Source: Bradyrhizobium canariense
Lineage (GTDB): Bacteria > Pseudomonadota > Alphaproteobacteria > Rhizobiales > Xanthobacteraceae
Length of the DNA: 64,000 bases
NCBI RefSeq assembly: GCF_019402665.1
Contig: NZ_VSST01000039.1
Span: 59,949-123,948, forward strand
Direction of reading: 5' to 3'
Shown: positions 56,574 to 64,000 of the stretch, one piece after another
Numbering within the stretch: the first letter of the stretch is position 1
How the letters are laid out: the number at the start of each line of letters is the position of its first letter
Notes under the pieces: generated by a model
Told to the model about the DNA's origin: nothing
Databases searched by the model: none
The model's input: only the letters and a program-made list of their open reading frames with translations
Translations under genes and position numbers: made by a program

Positions 56574-57789
56574 TCAGTTTGGATTTGGTTGGTAGTAGAT
56601 AGCATCAAGCATAGCGACGCGGACGTCCCACAGCTCCATCTCCCAACCCGTTGGCCGCTGCGCGTTATACCAAGGCGCCTGTTGGATGGGCTCGATCACA
56701 CGCTCCCAGTAGTTTTCGAGCTTGATAGTGGTCGGCGCAAACGCAAGCGCGGCAGCGAGACGTGCCGTGTTGCCACCATTAACGCAGACGAAGAAGTCGG
56801 GGCGTTTCATCGCGAGGAGCCGGGTTGCCGGAGGAAGCCGTGCGGTGCGCGACGATTGCGAGAAAGCAGCGGTGAATGCTGCGACGTAGTTGTCGAACTG
56901 CGCTTCGGTAACGGTCCCGCGCGTCGGGATTGCGTCGAGGGCAGAAGCCAGCGTTGGATCCTCCAGGCCGATCAGCTTAGCAAAAGTACCCGCTCCGCCC
57001 ATCGTGCCGAACCAACCCCATTCCAGATCGTCGAGGCCTGCACCCTCAGCTTCTACATGGCCAAGGACGCCTGCAACGCCCTTTGCCTCGGTGATTGACA
57101 GGTTAGCGAACGAAGGAGTCTTGGCGAAGATTTGTTGAATCGCCCACGCAACAGTCTCAAACCTTCTTGTAGTCTTGATGCAGGTCTTGCCGAGCCTGCC
57201 TGGCAAACTCCTTCCATGACATAATGGCGAGAGGCGAATTGAAGCTTGTCCAGTGCTTTCCTTCACCCGGCAGGACTGGATTTTTGGGTCTCGGCGAGCC
57301 GCCAGCGGCTCTATATTGTCTGCGATAGCTGTCAGCCAGTGGTTGGGTGATCGGAAGGCACAAAGGATGGTACCGATCGAGCTGTTCCCTGACTTGCTCG
57401 AAAAAGGGATATTCAACCGCGCCTTTGACGTGGACGCCTGCCTCCAGATTTCGCCCAAGGCCCCCCTTTGTGAAGTTGGCACTGCCGACGATTGCTTCAG
57501 CAGTGTTGCCGGACTCGAAATAGAAGATCTTTGGGTGGAAGCAGCCCGGCCGCTTCTTGGCCACGTAAGCATTCGGAACATCGACGAGACGATCAATGAG
57601 ATCAGGATCTGTCGCGCAAAAGTCGACGCCTAGAAGGACGGATTCAAATTTGGCTTTGTTCGCGAGAAGTGTATCGGCCACAGACGTGATTCCGCCCCAG
57701 GCGACAGCGATAAAAATGCGATCATGCTTTTGGATAAGCGCCGAGAGCCGGCGCGCAGTCGATTTCGCGTCCAATATTGATACTTGCAT
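56574..57789 (-). pseudogene. PLD-family nuclease with C-terminal domain, frameshifted
   Basis: Residues 1-211 (from ATG 57789) contain the HKD-type motif GCFHPKIFYFESG followed by GSANFTKGGLGRNLE, as in restriction-type PLD nucleases. The frame ends at 57157, while the next frame continues in register (RFETVAWAIQQIF, GAGTFAKLIG, TRLLAMKRPDFFVCVNGGN) to 56574. A one-base loss near AAGAAGG at about 57165 explains it. The rejoined protein would be about 400 residues. Probably dead, unless slippage at AAGAAG restores the frame. Confidence 0.65.
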
Positions 57790-57989
57790 GCCCCACGTTG
57801 CCCCTTGGTCTGCTTGCCGTGATCCTGGATCGGAGCACGATCTCAACATCGACGTTACGCAGCATAACCCAGACCTTTACCTGGACAGAGTCGTGGAATC
57901 GGTTAAGATTCGTCGGTGAAGTGGCCCCGCCGAAAGTGAGGCTGCTGTGGAGGAATCCACGTCAACACTGATGAGATCGGAGTTGCTTC

Positions 57990-58631
57990 ATGGCCGACGT
58001 GCGCCAATATTCGAACCTATTCGCCTGCCTCTACGACGAACCGGCACCGATCGGCGCGCTCGGTCGCGGCACCCATTATTCAGTCTTCCGTTGTGTTGAG
58101 TGGCTCGACGTCACGAGGCAGCGGCTTGATTACCCACAAATTCATGACTTTGCGGTGATCTGGGATGAAGATCACGATGAGCGCGTGATCGAGGCGGTCG
58201 AGCGAATCTACATGGCAGGCCTGCTATCCCCGGTGCAGTTTATTGGCGAACGCAAGGGCGGGCTGACCGCCATCGTTGCTGCTAAATTTTTTTTCAGCGG
58301 AAGCGAGGCCGACACCGCGGCTTATCGCGCCGCGATCGAGGCGATCGTCCAAGGGCTCGACGATCCGTGGCCCGCGGAGCTTGGCTCCTTCGACCGGTCA
58401 CCTGGCAGCCGGCATCAGAACTTCTTTGAAGGCCTGATCCAGGACAGCGACCACCGAGTCGGGCTCTATCTCGGCAATATCGATTCGCTCTGGGGCCTTG
58501 GCACCAGGCCTTATTTGCCAGCGGCACCCGCCTATTTCCCTCCGCCGATACAGCCAACGGCTCCCGGCGTTATGCCACCCCCGCCGTCGCGCAAGCCATT
58601 CCCGCCCATGCCGCTGGCCCCACGAAGCTGA
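57990..58631 (+). CDS. Hypothetical protein with Pro-rich tail
   Basis: 213 residues after GGAG. A globular domain (GRGTHYSVFRCVEWLDVTRQ, DFAVIWDEDHDERVIEAVER, VAAKFFFSG) and an unstructured proline-rich C-terminus (APGVMPPPPSRKPFPPMPLA). Only 8 bp before the next gene, so co-transcribed with it. No family known; sensing or scaffolding are open options. Confidence 0.6.
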   Translation: MADVRQYSNLFACLYDEPAPIGALGRGTHYSVFRCVEWLDVTRQRLDYPQIHDFAVIWDEDHDERVIEAVERIYMAGLLSPVQFIGERKGGLTAIVAAKFFFSGSEADTAAYRAAIEAIVQGLDDPWPAELGSFDRSPGSRHQNFFEGLIQDSDHRVGLYLGNIDSLWGLGTRPYLPAAPAYFPPPIQPTAPGVMPPPPSRKPFPPMPLAPRS

Positions 58632-58639
58632 ACCTCGTC

Positions 58640-59995
58640 ATGCGCACGCTTAGTGAGCAGCGCTTCGAAGCGCTGGCGGGGTACACCCGGCAACCCCACC
58701 TGATCACGCTGCTGCAGGAAGCCGCTTGGTTCTCGACGCCCGACGAACGGCTGTTGGGCGTTGTGACCAGGGATCGCATAGACCACGATTTCGGCTGGAT
58801 ACTGCTCGGTCGCAATCGACGCCTGCGATTTCGCTGCATCGCAGTTGACGCATCTCTAACGTCGTTCGAAGTTGCCAGGGCTTCCCTCGCGGCTGCGATG
58901 ACAGAGCACGCGCTCGAACCAGACTCCAGCTATCATCAGGGTGACGAGGACGGTCCGCCGGTCGATTTCTTCGCGCCGATCGTGCCCGAAGCGCGGCTGA
59001 ATCCAACGTTCCGCATCCTGCTCGATGACCCACGCTATTCGCCCGCGCGCGAGCTCATCCAGGCGATGATGCGCTTCTATGAAGATGCCGACGGCAATTT
59101 CGTCGAGCAGTTCCAGACCACGGGCTTCGATCCTCGCGTGTGGGAACTGTATCTCTTCGCAACCTTTACTGAGCTCGGCTTCGCACACGAAGAAGGGGTT
59201 GCTGTGCCCGACCTGCTGCTCACTAGCCCGAAGGGCCGGCTCGCCGTTGAGGCAACGACGATCAACCCGCCGCAGCGGGGTAGCGCGCCCCAGCCAAAGA
59301 CCGTTGCCGAAGCACGGGCCTATCTCGAAAATTACGTACCGATCAAAGTCGCACGAGCGCTCAAGCGGAAGCTTTACCATAAGATGCGCTACTGGACGGT
59401 GCCCGGGGCAGTGGGCATGCCGTTCGTAATCGCGCTACAGGATTTCCACGGCCCTCAATCGATGTCGCGCATCATCATGCCAGCAACCGAGTACGTGTTC
59501 GGTGTGCGCCATTCAATCATCGACGGTGCGCGCCGGATCGAGCGGATGCGCGAGCACGTCTACGAAAGCTGGCAAGAGCCGTCATATTTCTTCGGTCTAC
59601 CCGAGGCAGAAAATGTCAGCGCGGTGATGCTCAATCCCGTCGGGACGATACCGAAGTTCGATCGTATGGGTTTCGTCGCGGGCTTCGGAGATCGCCGTCT
59701 TAGGATGACACACGCTGGCATCCGGCGCGGCGAGCTTGATCCCAAGGGGCCCGCCCCGTTGCCCTTTTCACGGGACGTCCACGCTCCTGGCTATTCGGAG
59801 AAATGGATCGAGGGAGCGGTCATTCTTCACAATCCGAGCGCGCGCATTCCGCTTGACCCCGAGATGATCCCGGGCGCCAATCATGAATTCCTCCAGCCTG
59901 ACGGCTCGATCCTCTCACTGTTGCCAGACTTCCAGCCATACAGCTCCGGCACGGTGATCACGCTAGATGAGGGCGAGCCGCCCGGGCCGCCATAG
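58640..59995 (+). CDS. PD-(D/E)XK-like hypothetical protein
   Basis: 451 residues. The segment WELYLFATFTELGFAHEEG then PDLLLTSPKGRLAVEATTIN looks like a nuclease core: helix with Glu, then PD and E-x-T on adjacent strands (last residue Thr instead of Lys). N-terminal part (1-130) is alpha/beta and C-terminal part mainly loops and strands (GAVILHNPSARIPLDPEMIP). Second gene of a pair with the protein upstream. Nuclease activity is inferred only from motif shape. Confidence 0.55.
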   Translation: MRTLSEQRFEALAGYTRQPHLITLLQEAAWFSTPDERLLGVVTRDRIDHDFGWILLGRNRRLRFRCIAVDASLTSFEVARASLAAAMTEHALEPDSSYHQGDEDGPPVDFFAPIVPEARLNPTFRILLDDPRYSPARELIQAMMRFYEDADGNFVEQFQTTGFDPRVWELYLFATFTELGFAHEEGVAVPDLLLTSPKGRLAVEATTINPPQRGSAPQPKTVAEARAYLENYVPIKVARALKRKLYHKMRYWTVPGAVGMPFVIALQDFHGPQSMSRIIMPATEYVFGVRHSIIDGARRIERMREHVYESWQEPSYFFGLPEAENVSAVMLNPVGTIPKFDRMGFVAGFGDRRLRMTHAGIRRGELDPKGPAPLPFSRDVHAPGYSEKWIEGAVILHNPSARIPLDPEMIPGANHEFLQPDGSILSLLPDFQPYSSGTVITLDEGEPPGPP

Positions 59996-60123
59996 ATGCG
60001 CAATTGGCCGGATCATGCATTGGCCTCATCAAGGCGGATAAGGCGGCTCGCTTCTGCGAGTAGCCATTCTGCATGAGCGTCACCTTCATCGAGCTCCCAG
60101 CCATGAGCCTTGGCAAGCTCGTA

Positions 60124-61524
60124 TCAGACGACATCTCGCGCCTTTGACCAAGACCAAGCCATCATTTTCATCATGCTTTTAACGCCAGCGGCCACTTCGA
60201 ACGCGCGTGATCTGTGATCGTTGTATTCGTCGATAGCTTCTCGAAGCGGCGCGTTGGCCAATGCCATTCCCGTTACCAGATCGAAATCGACGTGATGGGG
60301 TGAATGCGGCGTCGCGGCTCCAACGATCTCACGTAAGTCGGCCAGCGTAAGGCTTTGTTCGTCGAAACCGGCTTTTCGACGCTTGAGCTCGGCTGTGACA
60401 GTGCGGCAATCGTGGCAAATCAGGACCTGTCGATATGAGCCAATAATAATTTGGCTTGCGGCGTTGTAACGGCGCCGAGCGAAGCTCTCCTCGTCATCTT
60501 CTGGCAGATAATCGACCACCCGATGGATGCGGGCGGTCCAGAGACCACGGTTCGATCTCCGACAAATTTCTCGTTTTGATCGACCGCAGCACGGGCATAG
60601 CCAATCCAGACCAGCCAGCATCCAAGTCTTGTTCCCGTGCTGGGCGGCTTCCACAGCCGCGAACTCGGCGTCTGTGGGCGCGCGAACCTTTGGCCGATGT
60701 TTGGGCTTGGGTGATTGGCCTGCACTGTCATTGGAGAGCGAGCGCATCTCGATCAACATGCCCAGCCTATGGCGGTAGCCTTGTGGTGCGGAGGAGGAGA
60801 ACAGCCGATAGATAATGTCGCGGTCCTGAGCTTGGCCAAGAAGCCGCTGACCTGGCGCGATCTCCCGACGGTGTCGCCCGCCAGCGATCCTTTGGGCCAT
60901 GCGCTCCGCGAAATCGATTCGATCGGCAAAGTCGTCCCTAGCGGCAAGCCAAGCCCGCCGCGCCTTTTCAATGTCAATGTCGTGAACTCTGTTCGCTGTA
61001 ACGGAAATGAAGGTGGCGATCTCAGACGGCGCGAAGGTGAAATCGCGGTCTATTTCTGCTGCAAGCTCCAATTTGGCTCTACCCTCCGCCAGGTTGCAAT
61101 CGATGCAGATAAGGGTCGGTTCGAACCGTTCGATCAGCGGCATAAGAGCATCTTTCGTACGGCTGACCTGAATATTTATATCGCGGTCATCCGTCCTCGG
61201 ATTGCGTTCGCGATAAATCCTCTTGGCCCGATCAACGAGGTGGTCATGATGGAATTCGAGTCTGCAGAGCAGGATACCGCCGGTGCTCAATCTCGCGATT
61301 TGCGGCTTCTCCCGCTGGCAGCACGGACAGTTCCACTTTGTCCAGGTCGATGCCCAGCCGCTGTTAAGATCAAGTTTTGTCGTACCAAAACGCTCAAGCA
61401 GTGTCTTGGTGTTCGTGCTCCACCGGCCGTCACGCATATGCGCTATGGCAGACATGTTGTCGTCCGGAAGAGTATCGATGGACGGGACTTCGACAGTGAC
61501 TATGATGTTACTTGTGTCGGTCAT
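60124..61524 (-). CDS. Duplicated zinc-cluster (HNH-like) protein
   Basis: 466 residues with two parallel modules: NCPCCQREKPQIARLS to LICIDCN (about 65-145) and LCPCCGRSKREICRRS to LICHDCR (about 315-375). Each pairs a CPCC knuckle with a later CxxC, and the first has HHDHLVDRAK, giving an HNH/Zn-finger appearance. The frame has a TGA at 60124 after which 36 sensible codons follow to 60013 (ELAKAHGWELDEGDA, EWLLAEASRLI). Overlaps the pol IV remnant by 4 bp. Confidence 0.6.
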   Translation of the reverse strand: MTDTSNIIVTVEVPSIDTLPDDNMSAIAHMRDGRWSTNTKTLLERFGTTKLDLNSGWASTWTKWNCPCCQREKPQIARLSTGGILLCRLEFHHDHLVDRAKRIYRERNPRTDDRDINIQVSRTKDALMPLIERFEPTLICIDCNLAEGRAKLELAAEIDRDFTFAPSEIATFISVTANRVHDIDIEKARRAWLAARDDFADRIDFAERMAQRIAGGRHRREIAPGQRLLGQAQDRDIIYRLFSSSAPQGYRHRLGMLIEMRSLSNDSAGQSPKPKHRPKVRAPTDAEFAAVEAAQHGNKTWMLAGLDWLCPCCGRSKREICRRSNRGLWTARIHRVVDYLPEDDEESFARRRYNAASQIIIGSYRQVLICHDCRTVTAELKRRKAGFDEQSLTLADLREIVGAATPHSPHHVDFDLVTGMALANAPLREAIDEYNDHRSRAFEVAAGVKSMMKMMAWSWSKARDVV

Positions 61525-61850
61525 GTCAGTGGATTCCCCAAGCGCGGTAACGGCCTCGCCCCATGGTCTCCGGCACCCCGAGTCCAGAAACCAAATCCTG
61601 GGGTGGCGCGTCGCGTAATCTTGACTTCCTCGGCTATCATGCCAGCCGAGACAATCGGTCGTGTCATCACGCGGTCGACCAGCGCTGGCAGTCGCGAGGT
61701 TGAGCGCCGAACGAAAAGCTTGCGGACGACCAGGGTGTGCGCTTTCAGCCAGTGGTCAACGGGCGCATAGAAGGCGTCCATGTCGATGTGGACGATCTTA
61801 CATTGCCGGGCAGGCAAAGCTGCCTGGTCGCCATCGTGCTCGACGGTCAC
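61521..61850 (-). pseudogene. DNA polymerase IV (DinB-like) N-terminal remnant
   Basis: 109 codons. CKIVHIDMDAFYA is the Y-family palm motif I with a catalytic Asp, but the following sequence does not match the polymerase and the palm acidic pair, fingers and little finger are missing (normal length about 350). Junctions overlap both neighbours by 4 bp (ATGA), as if an SRAP-polymerase-HNH-like operon had lost most of the middle gene. Confidence 0.55.
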
Positions 61851-62572
61851 GTTGCCAGCCCGGCTGCATCTTCCTTGACGCCGCGAGCGACGATTTTAAG
61901 CGACCCGTCCGAAAGCGGCCGCTGCAACTTCAAGACCTCGTCCGGAGGGGCCGTCATCCAGGTCTCGACTTCGTCCTGGGTTGTCAAGATCACCGGCATG
62001 GCCTTGGGGTGGATAGCGCCAACCTCGGCGTTTGGCTCCGTCGTGAGGAACGCGAAGATGTCGTTGGTGGTCTCGCCCTCCTTGACCTTCCGCACCGATG
62101 TCCAATTGGTCCAGATGCCGGCGAAGCAGGCGAGGGGACGGGTCTCATCGAACGCAAACCAGATATCACCGCCCTCGGCCTTGTTGAACTCGCTGAACGA
62201 GTTGAACGGCACCAGGCAGCGGTTTTCGGCTCCCAGCCATCTCATCCAGTGCTTGCTCTTCACGTTGCGGATGTTAGTCGTGCCGCCGTCTGGCTCCATC
62301 CGCAACAGTTCCTTGAAATCGACGGTCTTGCCTTTGGCCTGCAGCTTCTCGGCTCGTTTCTTGGTCGCGTCCATCAGCGCTTTTGACGACGACGGCATTC
62401 CCCAGCGCGCCGTAGCGAGTTCGCGGCCCTCGGCCCCGTTGCGCACGATCGGTGCCTTGTAATCGGGAAAAACCCCGGGCATCGGCGCCAGATTGCCGAC
62501 GTATCGGTTCACGACGCGAAACAACGCGCTGATTGCGGCTTGGTTGGTCGTGATCGAGTAGAGATTGCAGAT
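61847..62572 (-). CDS. SRAP (HMCES/YedK-like) protein with altered start
   Basis: 241 codons from the codon before the catalytic cysteine. CNLYSITTNQAAISALFRVV is the normal SRAP opening, APMPGVFPDYKAPIV, the RCLVPFNSFSEF strand and HPKAMPVILTT follow. The codon before Cys is ATC (62570-62572) where ATG is expected, so initiation could be very weak or use TTG 62524, losing the cysteine that traps abasic sites. Function, if any, is protection of abasic sites in single-stranded DNA. Confidence 0.6.
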   Translation of the reverse strand: MCNLYSITTNQAAISALFRVVNRYVGNLAPMPGVFPDYKAPIVRNGAEGRELATARWGMPSSSKALMDATKKRAEKLQAKGKTVDFKELLRMEPDGGTTNIRNVKSKHWMRWLGAENRCLVPFNSFSEFNKAEGGDIWFAFDETRPLACFAGIWTNWTSVRKVKEGETTNDIFAFLTTEPNAEVGAIHPKAMPVILTTQDEVETWMTAPPDEVLKLQRPLSDGSLKIVARGVKEDAAGLAT

Positions 62573-62835
62573 GTGGACGGCCCCCCACTTGTCAGGATGG
62601 TAGCAGACTTTTGACCTGATCGCTTGCTATCAGATGTCCGGCCTGTTTGCGCGGACAAAGTCCGCTGGCCAAGATGGTGTTCGCTACGCACGCTCCAAGC
62701 ACATAGGCGACCTTGATGATGCCAGTGTAATCTACGGAAGCTCGCGCGTATCGACCGATCGGTCCTTCCATCTACTGCGTCCTGCAAGTTCGTGGGCTAT
62801 CCGCCGAGCAACTCGCTCGCGGTGCCGATTTCAGA

Positions 62836-63864
62836 TCAGACGGGCATGGCGGCTACCGGTCGGTTGTATACTCCGCCCGATATCATCAATCGCCAAGCGA
62901 TACGGGCGAACTTGTTGGCCAAGGCCACCGCCACCAATTTCGGCGGCTTTCGCTCCAGTAGCGATGCAAGCCAGGGTGTGGGCTTATGACGGCCCTTTCG
63001 AATGTGCCTTAGCAGCGCGGTCGCGCCGACAATCAACGTCGATCGGAGCATTGAGTCTCCGGCCTTTGTGATTCCGCCATATCTTTGCCGGCCGCCCGTC
63101 GAATGATCCTTGGGTGTCAGTCCGAGCCAAGCGGCAAAGTCGCGGCCTGACCTGAACGTCTCCGGCGGCGGCGCCTTCATGCTTAGCATGGACGACCCAA
63201 TCGGACCGACGCCGGGAATCGTCGCGATCCGCCTGCTGACATCATCGTCGCGGTGCCACCTCATTAGCTTGGCTTCGATCTTTGCCAGGCGGGCTTCGAC
63301 CGTGGCATATTCCTCTGCTTGGAGTCGGAAGAGATCCTTTGCCATTTCCGGTAAGCTATCATCCTCGAGCACCCGCTTGATAAGTTGCGCGACATTCTGC
63401 CGACCGGCGGGGCCGACGATGCCAAACTCAGCCGCATAGCTCCTGAAAGCATTGGAAAGCTGCGACTTCACGCTGACCAGGCGTTCCCGCACAGTCATTA
63501 ACATGCAGGCCGCTTGGCGTTCCTTCGATTTGACCGGTACAAACCGCATACTCGGCCGGGTGACCGCCTCGCACAGCGCTTCGGCATCGGCCGCGTCGTT
63601 CTTGCCCCGCTTCACGTAAGCCTTCACGTACTGAGGTGGGATCAGCTTCACCTCGTGACCGAACGACTGCAGCAGGCGCGCCCAATGATGCGAGCTGCCG
63701 CAGGACTCGATGGCGACGAGAACCGGTGGAAGCCGCTCGAAGTAGCGGATCATCTCGGCTCGCCGGAACTGGCGGCGGACCACCACCACCTCGTTCTCAT
63801 CAACACCATGAAGCTGGAAAACCGACTTGGAAGTGTCCATACCGATGCGAACAGGAAGATTCAT
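62836..63864 (-). CDS. IS110-family transposase
   Basis: 342 residues, full length. DEDD catalytic residues in GMDTSKSVF, LVAIESCGSSHHW and KRGKNDAADAEAL; C-terminal domain with IPGVGPIGSSML and the Ser motif STGGRQRYGGITK. IS110 elements move by a DEDD/serine mechanism guided by a bridge RNA. The ends are not clear; the 263 bp between this gene and SRAP show nothing else. Confidence 0.93.
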   Translation of the reverse strand: MNLPVRIGMDTSKSVFQLHGVDENEVVVVRRQFRRAEMIRYFERLPPVLVAIESCGSSHHWARLLQSFGHEVKLIPPQYVKAYVKRGKNDAADAEALCEAVTRPSMRFVPVKSKERQAACMLMTVRERLVSVKSQLSNAFRSYAAEFGIVGPAGRQNVAQLIKRVLEDDSLPEMAKDLFRLQAEEYATVEARLAKIEAKLMRWHRDDDVSRRIATIPGVGPIGSSMLSMKAPPPETFRSGRDFAAWLGLTPKDHSTGGRQRYGGITKAGDSMLRSTLIVGATALLRHIRKGRHKPTPWLASLLERKPPKLVAVALANKFARIAWRLMISGGVYNRPVAAMPV

Positions 63865-64000
63865 CAGACTTTCCTCTCATCTAGCTGTGACGCTGACAGC
63901 GCCATAGAACCGTGGGGATGAGAGGCCGTCCACACCAGCACATCGGTCAGGCTTCGGTCCGAGGGTGGCGCGGCTGCCACGCCAATTGTAGCAGAGTCGC
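63865..64000 (-). mobile_element. IS110 upstream non-coding region, bridge-RNA candidate
   Basis: 136 bp upstream of the transposase, cut by the window edge. It holds the hairpin CCTCTCAT (63875-63882)/ATGAGAGG (63922-63929) and AT-poor loops. In the IS110 group the bridge RNA is transcribed from this position, so this is where it would be; sequence alone does not prove it. Confidence 0.4.

Noticed and set aside
50544..57789. A DISARM system (helicase, PLD nuclease, methyltransferase nearby)
   Set aside because: The helicase is SF1 UPF1-like rather than DrmA type, no DUF1998 (DrmB) is present, and the PLD gene is on the other strand and broken.
42000..64000. A conjugative element with transfer genes
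   Set aside because: No relaxase, VirB/Tra or replication gene is seen in this part; the island may be mobilised in trans or continue beyond the window.

Overview
This window looks like chromosomal DNA of a soil alphaproteobacterium of the Bradyrhizobium type. The evidence is high GC with strong GC3 bias, a putA/Lrp pair, periplasmic sulfite dehydrogenase, YcjX/DUF697, DUF3551 and DUF898 proteins, several long palindromic intergenic repeat families typical of that group, and gene families common in Rhizobiales. Species cannot be fixed from sequence alone.

Positions 1-41,200 are backbone. In order: the start of putA with divergent putR; a cold-shock gene; sulfite dehydrogenase sorAB; a membrane adenylate cyclase fused to a [2Fe-2S] domain; a GT39-type glycosyltransferase; the DUF697/ycjX pair; a hemolysin III-type membrane protein; an SDR. 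Next comes a LysR-controlled CoA cluster (acyl-CoA dehydrogenase, CaiB transferase, MaoC hydratase) with a benzoylformate-decarboxylase-like enzyme behind it. Two tandem cytochromes P450 follow, then a DUF898/M48 pair and DUF305. A uracil-catabolism (URC-type) cluster urc1-urc4-upp is split by an IS5-family insertion. After it lie a threonine-synthase-like enzyme, a DUF2927-type protein, an L,D-transpeptidase, a second ThDP enzyme, a TPR lipoprotein-like exported protein, a heme peroxidase, several small exported proteins, a GreA-like protein and a DedA-like membrane protein.

At 41,480-41,524 lies the 3' half of a tRNA-Val(CAC), broken in the anticodon loop, followed by a tyrosine integrase at 41,776. 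From there to the window end is an integrated genomic island. It is gene-dense but mosaic: an excisionase-like protein; an HTH protein with a tiny exported peptide; remnants of a TatD nuclease and a reverse-transcriptase-like protein; a frameshifted DUF4238 gene; a lone DNA methyltransferase; a RES/Xre-type toxin-antitoxin pair; a tightly coupled four-gene operon; a frameshifted PLD nuclease; PD-(D/E)XK-like and zinc-cluster proteins; SRAP and DNA polymerase IV remnants; and an IS110 element at the right edge.

The best candidate for an undescribed system is the four-gene operon at 50,544-55,276: a coiled-coil/winged-helix-like protein, a Cas4/RecB-like nuclease with a C-terminal four-cysteine cluster, a 479-residue protein of unknown type, and a compact SF1 (UPF1/DNA2-type) helicase. 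Every junction overlaps. It is divergent from a toxin-antitoxin pair whose probable operator is a tandem 18-bp repeat. The island setting suggests an anti-phage or anti-plasmid role, but that is inference.
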